A stretch of DNA of 38,862 bases from Gemmobacter sp. (GCA_030834485.1 JAUREX010000002.1:1-38862); one strand, 5' to 3'; positions 12,370 through 22,203 are shown, counted from the first letter of the stretch. Notes: generated from the sequence alone by a model not told the origin. Numbers and translations are program-made.

Positions 12370-13158
12370 TCAGGGCGCCCGACTCGCCCAAGGCGGCGGG
12401 CGGCGGTCGAAAAAGGCCGCGATACCTGCGCGCGCCTCGAGCCCCTCCCAGACCTCGATCAGGGCCGCGATCGAGGCCTCGATCGCCGCCGGATCAATGG
12501 GCGGTCCAAGGCGCCGGATCAGCCGCTTGGCGGCGGCGACGGCGCCGGGTGCGGCGGCAAGATGGGCCGCGACCTCGGCCTCGAGCGCCGCGTCGAGATC
12601 CCCGGCCGGCACGACGCGCGCCAGAAGGCCGAGCGCCACGGCCTCAGCCGCGTCGAACACCCGGCCCGAGAGCATCACCCGCCGCGCCCGTGCCGCCCCC
12701 ATGCGCGCGACCACATAGGGCCCGATCGTCGCGGGGATGAGGCCAAGCCGCGTCTCGGTCAGCCCGAAGCGCGTCCCCGCCACCCCGAGCGCGAGATCGC
12801 ACACCGACAGAAGGCCCACCCCGCCGCCGAAGGCATTGCCATGGACGCGCGCGATCAGGGGTTGGGGGAGTTCGTCGAGCGCGCGCAGCATCATCGCCAG
12901 CGACCGCGCCCCCGCCGCGCGGGTCGGCGCGTCGGCCTCGATCTGCGCCTTCATCCACGCCAGATCGCCACCTGCGCAAAAGCTTTCGCCCTCGGCCGCG
13001 AGCACGACGACCCGGATGCCCGGATCGGCCGCAAGGCGCGCGGCCGCCTCGGTCAGCTCCGCGATCATCGCGGCCGAGAGCGCATTGTGGCGCGCCGCGC
13101 GCGCAAGCGTCAGCCGCGCCACCCCGCGGCCGTCGAGCGCGAGCGCGAGGGTCTCCAC
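12370..13158 (-). CDS. Enoyl-CoA hydratase/isomerase family protein (methylglutaconyl-CoA hydratase-like)
   Basis: 262 aa; RHNALSAAMIAELTEA, VVVLAAEGESFCAGGDLAWMK, ARVHGNAFGGGVGLLSVCDLALG, RFGLTETRLGLIPATIGPYV. Confidence 0.9.
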   Translation of the reverse strand: METLALALDGRGVARLTLARAARHNALSAAMIAELTEAAARLAADPGIRVVVLAAEGESFCAGGDLAWMKAQIEADAPTRAAGARSLAMMLRALDELPQPLIARVHGNAFGGGVGLLSVCDLALGVAGTRFGLTETRLGLIPATIGPYVVARMGAARARRVMLSGRVFDAAEAVALGLLARVVPAGDLDAALEAEVAAHLAAAPGAVAAAKRLIRRLGPPIDPAAIEASIAALIEVWEGLEARAGIAAFFDRRPPPWASRAP

Positions 13159-13159
13159 C

Positions 13160-14527
13160 TCAGCCGACCTCGGTGAAGACCTTCTTCAGCGCCGCCTCGA
13201 GCTTTTCGAACATCTCGTCGATCTGCGCGGGCGTGGTGATGAAGGGCGGGCAGAGCACGATCGACTGGCCGAGCGGGCGGCAGATCAGCCCGTGGTCGGT
13301 GCAGGTGTTGGCGATGCGCTCGGAAACCGACAGATGCCCCGGGAAGGGCGTCTTGGTCTCCTTGTCCTGCACTGCCTCGAGCGCGCCCATCAGCCCCTTG
13401 CCGCGCCATTCGCCGATGTTGGGATGCTCGGCCAGCCGCGCGAGCCCCGCCTCGAAGCGCGGGGTCAGGGCGCGGACATTGTCGATCAGCCCCTCGTTCA
13501 TCACGACGTCGATGGCCTTGAGCGCGATCGCGCAGCCGACCGGATGGCCCGAGGCGGTGAAGCCGTGCGGGAACTCCTCGAAGAGCTCCGATGCCGCCTG
13601 GATACGGTCGGAAAGCTCGGGCCCGAGGATCACGGCCCCCATCGGGAAGAAGCCCGCGGTGATGTTCTTTGACGAGATGATGGCGTCGGGCATGAAGCCA
13701 TAGCTCTCGCAGCCCCAGGTCGAGCCGGTGCGCCCGAAGCCGCAGATGACCTCGTCCGAAATGAGCGGGATGCCGTATTTGCGCAGGATCGGCGCGATCG
13801 TCTGGAAATAGCCCGCCGAGGGCGGGATGACGCCCCCCGCGCCCATCACCGGCTCGGCGAAGAAGCCCGCGATGGTGTCGGCCCCTTCCTTGATGATCGT
13901 GGCCTCGAGCTCGCGCCCGAGGCGGGTCGTGAATTCCGCCTCGCTCTCGCCCGGGCGGCCGAAGCGCCAGTAATGCGGGCAGCCGAGGTGCAGGAACCCC
14001 GGCAGCGGCAGGCCGAAGGCGGCGTTGTAGGGTTTGCCCGTCATCGAGGCCGACACGGCCGTGACGCCGTGATAGGCGTTGACGCGCGTGAGGATCTTGC
14101 GCCGCTGCGGATTGCCCTCGGCCGCGTGCATGAACCACAGCGCCTTGACCATGGTGTCGTTCGCCTCGGAGCCCGAGTTCGTGTAGAAGACCCGCCCCCG
14201 ATCGAAGGGCGAGACCTCGATCAGCTTTTCCGAGAGCATCACGGTCTGGTCCGACATCCGCCCGAAAAAGGCGTGATAGCCCGGAAAGCGCGCATATTGC
14301 GCCTGCGCGGCCGCGATGAGGCCCGGATGGTCGAACCCCGCGACCATGTTCCAGAGCCCCGAATTGGCGTCGAAATAGCGCCGTCCGTGGACGTCGAACA
14401 CATAGGGCCCCTGCCCGTGCGTCAGCACCACCGCGCCGCGATCATGGATCGTCGGCAGGTCGGTGAAGCCGTAAAGCGAATGGGCATCGGCCCGCGATTC
14501 CCACGAATTCGGTGCATCGTCGCGCAT
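13160..14527 (-). CDS. Class III (omega) aminotransferase, putrescine/polyamine-type
   Basis: 455 aa PLP fold: FYTNSGSEANDTMVKALWFMH, FFAEPVMGAGGVIPP, LISDEVICGFGRTGSTWG, PDAIISSKNITAGFFPMGAVI; next to polyamine-type genes. Confidence 0.9.
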   Translation of the reverse strand: MRDDAPNSWESRADAHSLYGFTDLPTIHDRGAVVLTHGQGPYVFDVHGRRYFDANSGLWNMVAGFDHPGLIAAAQAQYARFPGYHAFFGRMSDQTVMLSEKLIEVSPFDRGRVFYTNSGSEANDTMVKALWFMHAAEGNPQRRKILTRVNAYHGVTAVSASMTGKPYNAAFGLPLPGFLHLGCPHYWRFGRPGESEAEFTTRLGRELEATIIKEGADTIAGFFAEPVMGAGGVIPPSAGYFQTIAPILRKYGIPLISDEVICGFGRTGSTWGCESYGFMPDAIISSKNITAGFFPMGAVILGPELSDRIQAASELFEEFPHGFTASGHPVGCAIALKAIDVVMNEGLIDNVRALTPRFEAGLARLAEHPNIGEWRGKGLMGALEAVQDKETKTPFPGHLSVSERIANTCTDHGLICRPLGQSIVLCPPFITTPAQIDEMFEKLEAALKKVFTEVG

Positions 14528-14589
14528 CTTGCGTCTCCCTTTTCGCCCGCGAGGCTAGCCGTTCGGCGCCCGGGGTTCAATGGAGCCGG

Positions 14590-15885
14590 TCAAAGCCCGA
14601 GCCGGTCGCGCAGGCCATACCACGTCATCGCGAGCACGAGGATCGGGTGGCGCAACGCCGCCCCGCCCGGAAAGCGCCCGACCGGCAGCCCCGCCATCAG
14701 ATCGAACCGCCCCGCCTGCCCCGCGACCGCCTCGGCGAGGATCCGCCCCGCCATGGTCGCAAGCGCAACCCCATGCCCGGAATATCCCGAGGCCGACAAC
14801 ACGTTGCGCCCGACGCGCAGGAACGCCGGCAGGCGCGAGGGCGTGATCGCAAGCGTGCCGCCCCAGGCATGGCTGAAGGGGACATCGGCCAGCGCGGGGT
14901 ATATCCGCGCCAAGGCGGGGCGCACCGTGCGCGCGATGTCGGGAAAGCGCCAGCCATAGCTCTCGCCGCCCCCGAAGATCAGCCGCCCGTCGTCGCTCTG
15001 GCGCCAGTAGTTCACGACAAAGCGCGAATCGGCGACGGCGACGGGCTCGGCCATCGGCGCGGCGGCGCCGAGGGGCTCGGTCGCGACGATGAAGTTGTTG
15101 ATGGGCATCACATGGCGCGCAACGCGCGGCGCGAGATTGCCGAGATAGCCGTTGCAGGCAAGGATCGCATGGCCCGCCCGCACGCGGCCCCTGTCGGTTT
15201 CGACCACGACCTCGGCGCCTTCGGTCAGGCGGCGGACCTCGGCGCCTTCGTGGATGCGCACCCCGGCGGCGGCGGCCGCGCGCGCAAGCCCCAGCGCATA
15301 GCGCAACGGGTGCAGATGCCCCGCCCCGCGGTCGAGAAACCCGCCCACATGTCGCGCGCTGCCCGTCAGCCGCGCCATCGCGTCGCGGTCGAGCGGCGCG
15401 ATCGCGTCATAGCCATAGACGCGCGCGAGGTGGCGGGCATGGGCGTGGGCGGCCGCAACCTGCGCGGGGCGCTCGCAGGCAAAGGCGACGCCGGGCAGGT
15501 AATCCGCCCCGCCCGCGTGGCGCCGGGCCAGATCGCGCGTCAGCGCCTTGGCCTCTTCGGCGATGTCCCAGAGCGCACGCGCCGGCCCCGGCCCGAGGCG
15601 GGCCTCGAGTTCCTCCTGGTCAAGCCGCTGGCCGCTGCCGACCTGCCCGCCGTTGCGCCCCGAGGCGCCAAAGCCCACCCGCTGCGCCTCGAGCACCACG
15701 ACATCAAGGCCGCGTTCGGCCAGATGCAGCGCCGCCGACAGCCCCGTGTAGCCCGCCCCGATCACGCAGACATCCGCGCGCACCTCGCCCTCGAGCGGCG
15801 CGAAGGGCGCGAGCGGCTCGGCCGTCGCGGCATACCACGAGGGCGGATAGGTGCCGGCGCGGTCGTTGGCGTGCAGGAGGTTCAT
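14590..15885 (-). CDS. puuB: FAD-dependent oxidoreductase, gamma-glutamylputrescine oxidase-like
   Basis: 431 aa DAO family: DVCVIGAGYTGLSAALHLAERGLDVVVLEAQRVGFGASGRNGGQVGSGQRLDQEEL...GTLAITPSRLPAFLRVGRNVLSASGYSGHGVALATMAGRILAE. Confidence 0.85.
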   Translation of the reverse strand: MNLLHANDRAGTYPPSWYAATAEPLAPFAPLEGEVRADVCVIGAGYTGLSAALHLAERGLDVVVLEAQRVGFGASGRNGGQVGSGQRLDQEELEARLGPGPARALWDIAEEAKALTRDLARRHAGGADYLPGVAFACERPAQVAAAHAHARHLARVYGYDAIAPLDRDAMARLTGSARHVGGFLDRGAGHLHPLRYALGLARAAAAAGVRIHEGAEVRRLTEGAEVVVETDRGRVRAGHAILACNGYLGNLAPRVARHVMPINNFIVATEPLGAAAPMAEPVAVADSRFVVNYWRQSDDGRLIFGGGESYGWRFPDIARTVRPALARIYPALADVPFSHAWGGTLAITPSRLPAFLRVGRNVLSASGYSGHGVALATMAGRILAEAVAGQAGRFDLMAGLPVGRFPGGAALRHPILVLAMTWYGLRDRLGL

Positions 15886-15891
15886 GGCCCC

Positions 15892-17247
15892 TCAGACGTT
15901 GAGGAGGAGATGCTCACGCTCCCACGGGCTGATGACCTGCTGGAACTCCTTGTATTCGTTGCGCTTGACCGAATCGTAGACGGCGCAGAACTCAGGGCCC
16001 AGCACATCGCGCAGCGCCACATCCTCGGCCAGCAGGTCGAGCGCATCGGCAAGGTTCATCGGCAGCTCGTCATCGCCCATATAGGCGTCACCCGTGCATT
16101 CCGGGCGCGGCATGCGCCCCTCGCGCAGGCCCAGAAGCCCGCAGGCAAGGCTAGCGGCGATGCCGAGATAGGGGTTGCAATCCATCCCGGCGAGGCGGTT
16201 TTCCACCCGCCGCCCGGCGGGATCCGAGATCGGCACCCGCAGCCCCGTCGTGCGGTTGTCGCGCCCCCATTCGAGGTTGATGGGCGCCGCGAAGTCCGGG
16301 ACATAGCGGCGATAGCTGTTGACATAGGGCGCAAGCAGCGCGACCGCCGCGGGCAGATGGCTCTGCAAGCCGGCGACGAAATGCATGAAGGCCGGCGTCT
16401 CGCCGCCCGCGGCATCCGAAAAGATGTTCTCGCCCGTGGCCGCGTCGATGACCGAATGGTGCAGATGCATGGCACTGCCGGGCTCGCCCTCGATCGGCTT
16501 GGCCATGAAGGTCGCGAAACAGTCGTGGCGCAGCGCCGCCTCGCGGATCAGGCGCTTGAAATAGAAAATCTCATCCGCGAGCCGCACCGGGTCGCCGTGC
16601 TGGAGGTTGATCTCTACCTGCCCCGCCCCGCCTTCCTGCAGGATGCCGTCGATCTCGAAGCCCTGCGCCTCGGCGAAGTCGTAGATGTCGTCGATGACCT
16701 TGCCGTATTCGTCGACCGCACTCATCGAATAGGCCTGCTTGGCGGCGGCGCGCCGCCCCGTACGGCCCATGGGCGGCATCACCGGCATGTTGGGGTCGGT
16801 GTTGCGCGCGACGAAGAAGAACTCCATCTCGGGCGCGATGACCGGCCGCCAGCCGTGTTCGGCATAGGCCGCGACCACGCGCCGGAGGACGTTGCGCGGC
16901 GAGATCGGGACCGGATTGCCCGCCTGATCGACCGCATCATGGATCACCTGCAGCGTGATGTCGGCGGTCCAGGGCGCGGCGGTCGCGGTCGAGAAATCGG
17001 GGACAAGGATCATGTCGGGCTCGGTGAAGGCGCCCGCAGGGTTGTCGGCCCAATCGCCCGTGATCGTCTGGAGAAAGATCGAGTTCGGCAGATAAAAGCT
17101 TGCCTGACGGGCGAATTTCGTCGCGGGCATCGCCTTGCCGCGCGCAACCCCCGCGATGTCCGAGACGATGCATTCGACCTCGTCGAGCCGCCGCCCCGCG
17201 ATATAGTCGCGCGCGGCCTGCGGGATCTCGTCGAACCACTCAGCCAT
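15892..17247 (-). CDS. Glutamine synthetase family protein (gamma-glutamylpolyamine synthetase-like)
   Basis: MAEWFDEIPQAARDYIAGRRLDEVECIVSDIAGVARGKAMP...APEMEFFFV, GAGQVEINLQHGDPVRLADEIFYFKRLIRE, GSAMHLHHSVID, NRLAGMDCNPYLGIAASLACGLLG. Confidence 0.9.
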   Translation of the reverse strand: MAEWFDEIPQAARDYIAGRRLDEVECIVSDIAGVARGKAMPATKFARQASFYLPNSIFLQTITGDWADNPAGAFTEPDMILVPDFSTATAAPWTADITLQVIHDAVDQAGNPVPISPRNVLRRVVAAYAEHGWRPVIAPEMEFFFVARNTDPNMPVMPPMGRTGRRAAAKQAYSMSAVDEYGKVIDDIYDFAEAQGFEIDGILQEGGAGQVEINLQHGDPVRLADEIFYFKRLIREAALRHDCFATFMAKPIEGEPGSAMHLHHSVIDAATGENIFSDAAGGETPAFMHFVAGLQSHLPAAVALLAPYVNSYRRYVPDFAAPINLEWGRDNRTTGLRVPISDPAGRRVENRLAGMDCNPYLGIAASLACGLLGLREGRMPRPECTGDAYMGDDELPMNLADALDLLAEDVALRDVLGPEFCAVYDSVKRNEYKEFQQVISPWEREHLLLNV

Positions 17248-17953
17248 GGGCGGCCTCCGCCACCGGGGCGCGACGGGCATGCGCCGCGCGGAAGAAATCG
17301 CCGATCCGGCGCGCCAGCGTCGGGCTGTCGGGCTCGGCCGTCATCCGCGCGCGCGCCTCGGCCATCAGATCATCGGGCACAAGCCCCGGCCCGCGGGTGC
17401 GCATCAGCCCGTCGATGAAGGCGTTGGAAAGTTCCGGATGCGCCTGCACGCTGAAGCCCGTGGTGCCATAGACCAGCCCCGCGACCGCGCAGCGCGGGTT
17501 CTCGGCGATCACCTCGGCCCCTGGCGGAACCGCCACTACCTGATCGCGGTGCCAGGCGTTGAGGGTCAGTGTCTCGCCCCCGAAATCATAGCGCGTGGGC
17601 CCGACCGCCCAGCCGCCCGCAAAACGTTCGACCCGCCCGCCCATCGCCTGCGCCATGATCTGGTGGCCAAAGCAGATCCCGACCACCGGCACGCCTGCGC
17701 CGAGGGCCGCGCGGATGAATGCCTCGAGCGGGCGGATGAAGGGATGATCCTCATAGGCGCCATGGCGCGAGCCGGTGATGAGCCAGCCGTCCGCCGCGTC
17801 GATGCTTGGGGGAAATTCCATCTCCTCGACCCGCCAGGTGGTGAAGCGAAAGCCCTCGGCCGCCAGGAGCCGCTCGAAGGCGTCCGGATAATCGCCGTGG
17901 TCGGGGCGCAGCGCGTCGGGCGCGGCGCCGGTCTGGAGGATGCCGATGTGCAT
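17240..17953 (-). CDS. Class I glutamine amidotransferase-like protein
   Basis: 237 aa; GVPVVGICFGHQIMAQAMGG (nucleophile Cys) and FSVQAHPELSN (catalytic His/Glu). Confidence 0.88.
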   Translation of the reverse strand: MHIGILQTGAAPDALRPDHGDYPDAFERLLAAEGFRFTTWRVEEMEFPPSIDAADGWLITGSRHGAYEDHPFIRPLEAFIRAALGAGVPVVGICFGHQIMAQAMGGRVERFAGGWAVGPTRYDFGGETLTLNAWHRDQVVAVPPGAEVIAENPRCAVAGLVYGTTGFSVQAHPELSNAFIDGLMRTRGPGLVPDDLMAEARARMTAEPDSPTLARRIGDFFRAAHARRAPVAEAAHG

Positions 17954-17980
17954 GGATCACCCGTTGGTCGGTTCTCGCCG

Positions 17981-18010
17981 AAGATAGGCGCTTGCCCCCC
18001 CGGCCGGCAA
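17981..18010 (-). promoter_or_regulatory. Candidate promoter for the GATase/GS/oxidase/aminotransferase operon
   Basis: Reverse strand TTGCCG (18005-18010), N18, TATCTT (17981-17986), 28 nt upstream of the GATase start. By-eye only. Confidence 0.35.
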
Positions 18011-18058
18011 GGGGTTCGAGGCATTGTCAGGCGCGGTTGACACCGTTATCACTCGGGC

Positions 18059-19006
18059 ATGACACGCGATCTGCCCTCCCCCGCCCGACCGCTGCGCATC
18101 GGCACGCGCGGCTCCCCGCTCGCCCTCGCCCAGGCGCATGAGACGCGCGCGCGCCTCATGGCCGCGCATGGCCTGCCCGAGGATGCCTTTGCCATCGTCG
18201 TCATCAAGACGACGGGCGACCGCGTGCTTGACCGGCCGCTCAAGGAAATCGGCGGCAAGGGTCTTTTCACCCGCGAGATCGAGGAGGACCTGCTCGCGGG
18301 CCGGATCGACATCGCGGTGCATTCGATGAAGGACATGCCGACAGTCCAGCCCGAGGGGCTCGTGCTCGACTGCCACCTCCCGCGCGAGGATGTGCGCGAT
18401 GCCTTCGTCTCGGGGGCGGTGGCGCGGCTTGCCGACCTGCCGCAGGGCGCGGTGATCGGCACCTCGTCGCTGCGCAGGCGGGCGCAACTCCTCAACCGCA
18501 GGCCCGATCTGCGGCCGGTCGAGTTCCGCGGGAACCTCCAGACGCGGATGAAGAAACTGGCCGATGGGGTGGCGGTCGCGACCTTCCTCGCGATGGCCGG
18601 CCTCAACCGCCTCGGGATGGACGAGGTGCCGCGCACCCCGATCGAGCCCGAAGAGATGCTGCCCGCCATCGCCCAGGGCGCGATCGGGATCGAGCGGCGC
18701 GCGGATGACGCCCGCGTGGCCGCGCTCCTCGCGCCCATCCATCACGGCCCGACCGGCGCGCGGCTTGCGGCCGAGCGCGCCTGCCTCGCGCGCCTCGATG
18801 GCTCGTGCGAGACGCCGATCGCGGGGCTCGCGCTCATCTCTGGGGGCGAGATCTGGCTGCGCGCCGAGATCCTGCGCCCCGACGGCACCGAGGCGCTGCG
18901 CGAGGAAGGCCGCGCCGCGCTCGCCGATGCGGCGGCACTTGGCGATGATGTGGGCGGGCGGCTGCTTGCGCGTGCGCCGAAGGGGTTCTTCGACTGGCGC
19001 GGCTGA
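18059..19006 (+). CDS. hemC: Hydroxymethylbilane synthase (porphobilinogen deaminase)
   Basis: 315 aa; RIGTRGSPLALAQAHETRARL, DIAVHSMKDMPT, GTSSLRRRAQLLNRRPDL, FRGNLQTRMKKL, LDGSCETPIAGLA. Confidence 0.97.
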   Translation: MTRDLPSPARPLRIGTRGSPLALAQAHETRARLMAAHGLPEDAFAIVVIKTTGDRVLDRPLKEIGGKGLFTREIEEDLLAGRIDIAVHSMKDMPTVQPEGLVLDCHLPREDVRDAFVSGAVARLADLPQGAVIGTSSLRRRAQLLNRRPDLRPVEFRGNLQTRMKKLADGVAVATFLAMAGLNRLGMDEVPRTPIEPEEMLPAIAQGAIGIERRADDARVAALLAPIHHGPTGARLAAERACLARLDGSCETPIAGLALISGGEIWLRAEILRPDGTEALREEGRAALADAAALGDDVGGRLLARAPKGFFDWRG

Positions 19007-19023
19007 GGGTGGTTAACCGCCGA

Positions 19024-19098
<75 letters not shown>

Positions 19099-19227
19099 GC
19101 CGCCATCGGCCCGACGGCTATAGCCAACCCACCGGGGGGGTTCAAGGGGCTAGCAGCAGCCATCGCGGGGGGTTGGAACGCGGGCGCGATCGACTAGATT
19201 GCTAGGGCGGAACAGGAGAACGCGGCG

Positions 19228-20100
19228 ATGCTGAGCGGCCCGGCCTTCGACCTGATGCTGCCCGAGGTGCCGGGCGGGCCGGTCGTCTTCGCCTCGCCCC
19301 ACAGCGGGCGCGACTATCCGCGCGCATTCCTCGAGCAGAGCCTGCTCGATCCGCGCAGCCTGCGGTCATCCGAGGATGCCTATGTCGACCGGCTGATCGC
19401 GGATGCGCCGGCGCTGGGCGTGCCGCTGATCGCGGCGCGCGCGCCGCGCGCCTTCGTCGATCTGAACCGCGCCGCGGATGAGTTCGACCCCCTCGCGGTC
19501 GAGGATGTCGGGCGCGGCGCGGCCAATCCGCGCGTCGCGGCGGGCCTTGGCGTCATTCCGCGTGTCGTCGCGAACGGCCGCCCGATCCGGCGCAACCGCA
19601 TCTCGCGCGCCGAGGCCGAGGCGCGCCTAGATGCCTGCTGGCGCCCCTATCACCGGGCGCTCGGGGACCTCATCGGCGCGACCCGGGCGCGGACGGGGGG
19701 CGCGGTGCTGATCGACTGGCACTCGATGCCGCATGAGGCGATCGCCCATCTTGCGCCCGGCGCCCGCGGTGCCCACCCCGAGGTGGTGCTGGGCGACCGC
19801 TTCGGCGCGGCCGCCGCCCCCGAGATCAGCGCCGCGGTCGAGGCCGCCTTTCGCGCAGCGGGCTTCAGGGTCGCGCGCAACACCCCCTTTGCCGGCGCCC
19901 ATGTCGCGCAGGCCTATGGCCGGCCGGCCGAGGGGCTGCATGTGGTGCAGGTCGAGATCGACCGCGCGCTCTATCTCGACGAGGCGCGCATCGAGCCCCA
20001 CGCGGGGTTCGAGGTGCTGCGCGCGCGACTGGGTCCGGTGCTGGCGGCGCTGGCCGCGCTCGAACTGCCGCGCGGGGCCCTCGGGCTTGCGGCCGAGTGA
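19228..20100 (+). CDS. N-formylglutamate amidohydrolase family protein
   Basis: 290 aa; VVFASPHSGRDYPRAFLEQSLLDPRSLRSSEDAYVDRLIADAPALGVPLIAARAPRAFVDLNRAADEFDP...LIDWHSMPHEA. Confidence 0.9.
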   Translation: MLSGPAFDLMLPEVPGGPVVFASPHSGRDYPRAFLEQSLLDPRSLRSSEDAYVDRLIADAPALGVPLIAARAPRAFVDLNRAADEFDPLAVEDVGRGAANPRVAAGLGVIPRVVANGRPIRRNRISRAEAEARLDACWRPYHRALGDLIGATRARTGGAVLIDWHSMPHEAIAHLAPGARGAHPEVVLGDRFGAAAAPEISAAVEAAFRAAGFRVARNTPFAGAHVAQAYGRPAEGLHVVQVEIDRALYLDEARIEPHAGFEVLRARLGPVLAALAALELPRGALGLAAE

Positions 20101-20697
20101 TCAGGCCTCGAGCTCGGTATCCCAATAGAGGTAATCGAGCCAGCTTTCGTGCAGATGGTTGGGCGGAAAGCGCCGGCCACGGTTGTGCATCTCTTCCGCG
20201 GTCGGCCGGCAGGGCTGTACCGCAAGCCGCATCCCCGACGCCTTGAGCGAGCGCGACCCCTTGCGCAGGTTGCAGGGCGAACAGGCCGCGACCACATTCT
20301 CCCACGTCGTCTTGCCGCCGCGCACCCGCGGCACGACATGATCGAAGGTCAGGTCATGCGTGCTGCCGCAATACTGGCAGCGGAACTCGTCGCGCAGAAA
20401 GAGGTTGAAGCGGGTGAAGGCCACGGTCTTGACCGGCCGGACGTAATCCTTGAGCACGACGACCGAGGGGATGCGCAGCTCGGCGCGCTGGCTGCGCACG
20501 ACCGCGTCATATTCCGCAACGATCGCCACCCGGTCGAGGAACACGGCCTTGACCGCATCCTGCCACGGCCAGAGCGAGAGCGGATAGTAGGAAAGCGGTC
20601 GGTAATCTGCGTTGAGGACAAGGGCGGGATAATGGCGCAAGGCTCCGGGATCGCGCACGAAGTCGGTGCGGAAATCGGTATTGCCCGTCATCAGCAT
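20101..20697 (-). CDS. HNH endonuclease
   Basis: MLMTGNTDFRTDFVRDPGALRHYPALVLNADYRPLSYYPLSLWPWQDAVKAVFLDRV...FRCQYCGSTHDLTFDHVVPRVRGGKTTWENVVAACSPCNLRKGSRS (CxxC/HNH). Confidence 0.92.
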   Translation of the reverse strand: MLMTGNTDFRTDFVRDPGALRHYPALVLNADYRPLSYYPLSLWPWQDAVKAVFLDRVAIVAEYDAVVRSQRAELRIPSVVVLKDYVRPVKTVAFTRFNLFLRDEFRCQYCGSTHDLTFDHVVPRVRGGKTTWENVVAACSPCNLRKGSRSLKASGMRLAVQPCRPTAEEMHNRGRRFPPNHLHESWLDYLYWDTELEA

Positions 20698-20880
20698 CGT
20701 CCGCGCATCCCTCCGCGCTCCGTCACTGTCGGGGTCGCCCAGACAAGGGGACCGACCGCAGGTTGCACTATATATGGCGTTCGCCCCGAGGCAAGCCCCG
20801 CGATATGCCACCAACCTCTGTCGATACTATGTGACGCGCGACCATGACGCGCAGATGACGGCCACGCCCCGGGCGGGAAT

Positions 20881-21546
20881 TCAGCCCTCGGGCAGGACCG
20901 CGCGCAGGAACGCCACCGCCGCGCCGAGGCCATCGGGCGCGATCCCGTGGCCGGTGCCGCGCATCACATGCCCCTGCACCTCGAACCCCGCCGCATCGAG
21001 CGCGACGCCCGCCCGCCCCATGTCGGCGAAGGGCACGACCTCATCGGCATCGCCATGCACCAGAAGGACCGGCGGCCGGGTCAGCGCCTCGGCCGCGAGC
21101 CGGTCGGGCTGCAGGAGGCGCCCGGAAAACGCCACGACCCCCGCGAGCGCCGCGGCCCGGCGCGGCGCGACCTGCAGCGCCATCATGCTGCCTTGCGAAA
21201 AGCCCACGAGCGCGAGCCGCCCCGCCGCCAGCCCCTCGGCCGCGAGGATGGCGTCGAGATAGGCGTCGAGATCGGCCGCCGCGCGCGCGAGCCCCGCACC
21301 CGCCTCGACCTCGGAAGAGCCGTCGATCCAGGGGATCGGGAACCACTGCCGCCCGAAGCCGCCCATCCGGCAGGGTTCGGGCGCGTCAGGCGCGTGAAAG
21401 GCGATGCCCGGCAGATGCGGCGCCAACGGCTCGGCCAGGCCCAGCAGGTCCGCCCCGTCCGCGCCATAGCCATGCAGGAACACGACCACACCGCGCGCCT
21501 CTCGCGCAGGCGGGCCGCGGCGGTCGGAATTGAGCCTGCGGATCAC
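20881..21546 (-). CDS. Alpha/beta hydrolase, phospholipase/carboxylesterase family
   Basis: 221 aa; VVVFLHGYGADGADLLGLAEPLAPHLPG, LVGFSQGSMMAL (GFSQG nucleophile), LVHGDADEVVPF. Confidence 0.9.
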   Translation of the reverse strand: MIRRLNSDRRGPPAREARGVVVFLHGYGADGADLLGLAEPLAPHLPGIAFHAPDAPEPCRMGGFGRQWFPIPWIDGSSEVEAGAGLARAAADLDAYLDAILAAEGLAAGRLALVGFSQGSMMALQVAPRRAAALAGVVAFSGRLLQPDRLAAEALTRPPVLLVHGDADEVVPFADMGRAGVALDAAGFEVQGHVMRGTGHGIAPDGLGAAVAFLRAVLPEG

Positions 21547-22175
21547 GCCACGCCCTCGCGCTTTTTCATGGCGCCATAATAGGCCCAGATCATCCCCGCG
21601 GCAACGCTGCGCCAGGGTGACCAGCGTTCGGCGAGGCTGCGCAGCGCGGCCTCGCGCGGGCGCTCGGGCAGATCGAGGAGCATCCGCGCCCCCTCCTGCA
21701 GCGCGAGGTCGGCGGGCGCGAACACATCCGCCCGGCCGAGCGAGAACATCGCATAGATCTCGGCCGTCCAGCGCCCGACGCCGGGCACGGCCGTCAGGGT
21801 CGCGACGATCTCGGGCAGGGGTGCGGCGCGCAGCGCGTCATAGTCGATCCCGGCGGTGGCGAGGGCGCGGACATAGCGCACCTTCTGCCGCGACAGGCCG
21901 CAGGCGCGCAGCGTCTCCTCATCGGCGGAAAGGACGGCGGCCGGATCGCGCAGCCCCGCGGCCTCGACCCGCCCGAGGATGGCGCGCGCGGCCTGGGTGC
22001 TGACCTGCTGGCTCACGATCGCCGCGAGGAGGGCGGCGAACCCGTCCGGCTTGCGCCGGAGCGGCGGCGGGCCGCAAAGGTCGAGCGCGCGCGCGAATGC
22101 GGGATCGGTCGCGGCAAGCCACGCGGCCCCCTCGGCCATGCAGCCGGGCGTGCTGAGGATCCGCGTTGCCGTCAT
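21543..22175 (-). CDS. DNA-3-methyladenine glycosylase (AlkA-like, HhH-GPD)
   Basis: 210 aa; AAIVSQQVSTQAARAILGRVE and LTAVPGVGRWTAEIYAMFSLGRADVFAPADLALQEG. Confidence 0.9.
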   Translation of the reverse strand: MTATRILSTPGCMAEGAAWLAATDPAFARALDLCGPPPLRRKPDGFAALLAAIVSQQVSTQAARAILGRVEAAGLRDPAAVLSADEETLRACGLSRQKVRYVRALATAGIDYDALRAAPLPEIVATLTAVPGVGRWTAEIYAMFSLGRADVFAPADLALQEGARMLLDLPERPREAALRSLAERWSPWRSVAAGMIWAYYGAMKKREGVA

Positions 22176-22203
22176 GCTGCCCCCTGCCTCTTCGGGCAGG
22201 ACG

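Noticed and set aside
14512-17418. 968 aa plus-strand ORF opposite the GS/FAD oxidase genes
   Set aside because: Low-complexity Arg/Ala/Gly/His-rich shadow of well-supported minus-strand genes; a consequence of high GC3.
20101-20697. HNH endonuclease as a restriction/defence or homing element
   Set aside because: It matches a widespread stand-alone alphaproteobacterial HNH protein with N-terminal extension and has no methylase, phage or mobile-element neighbours.
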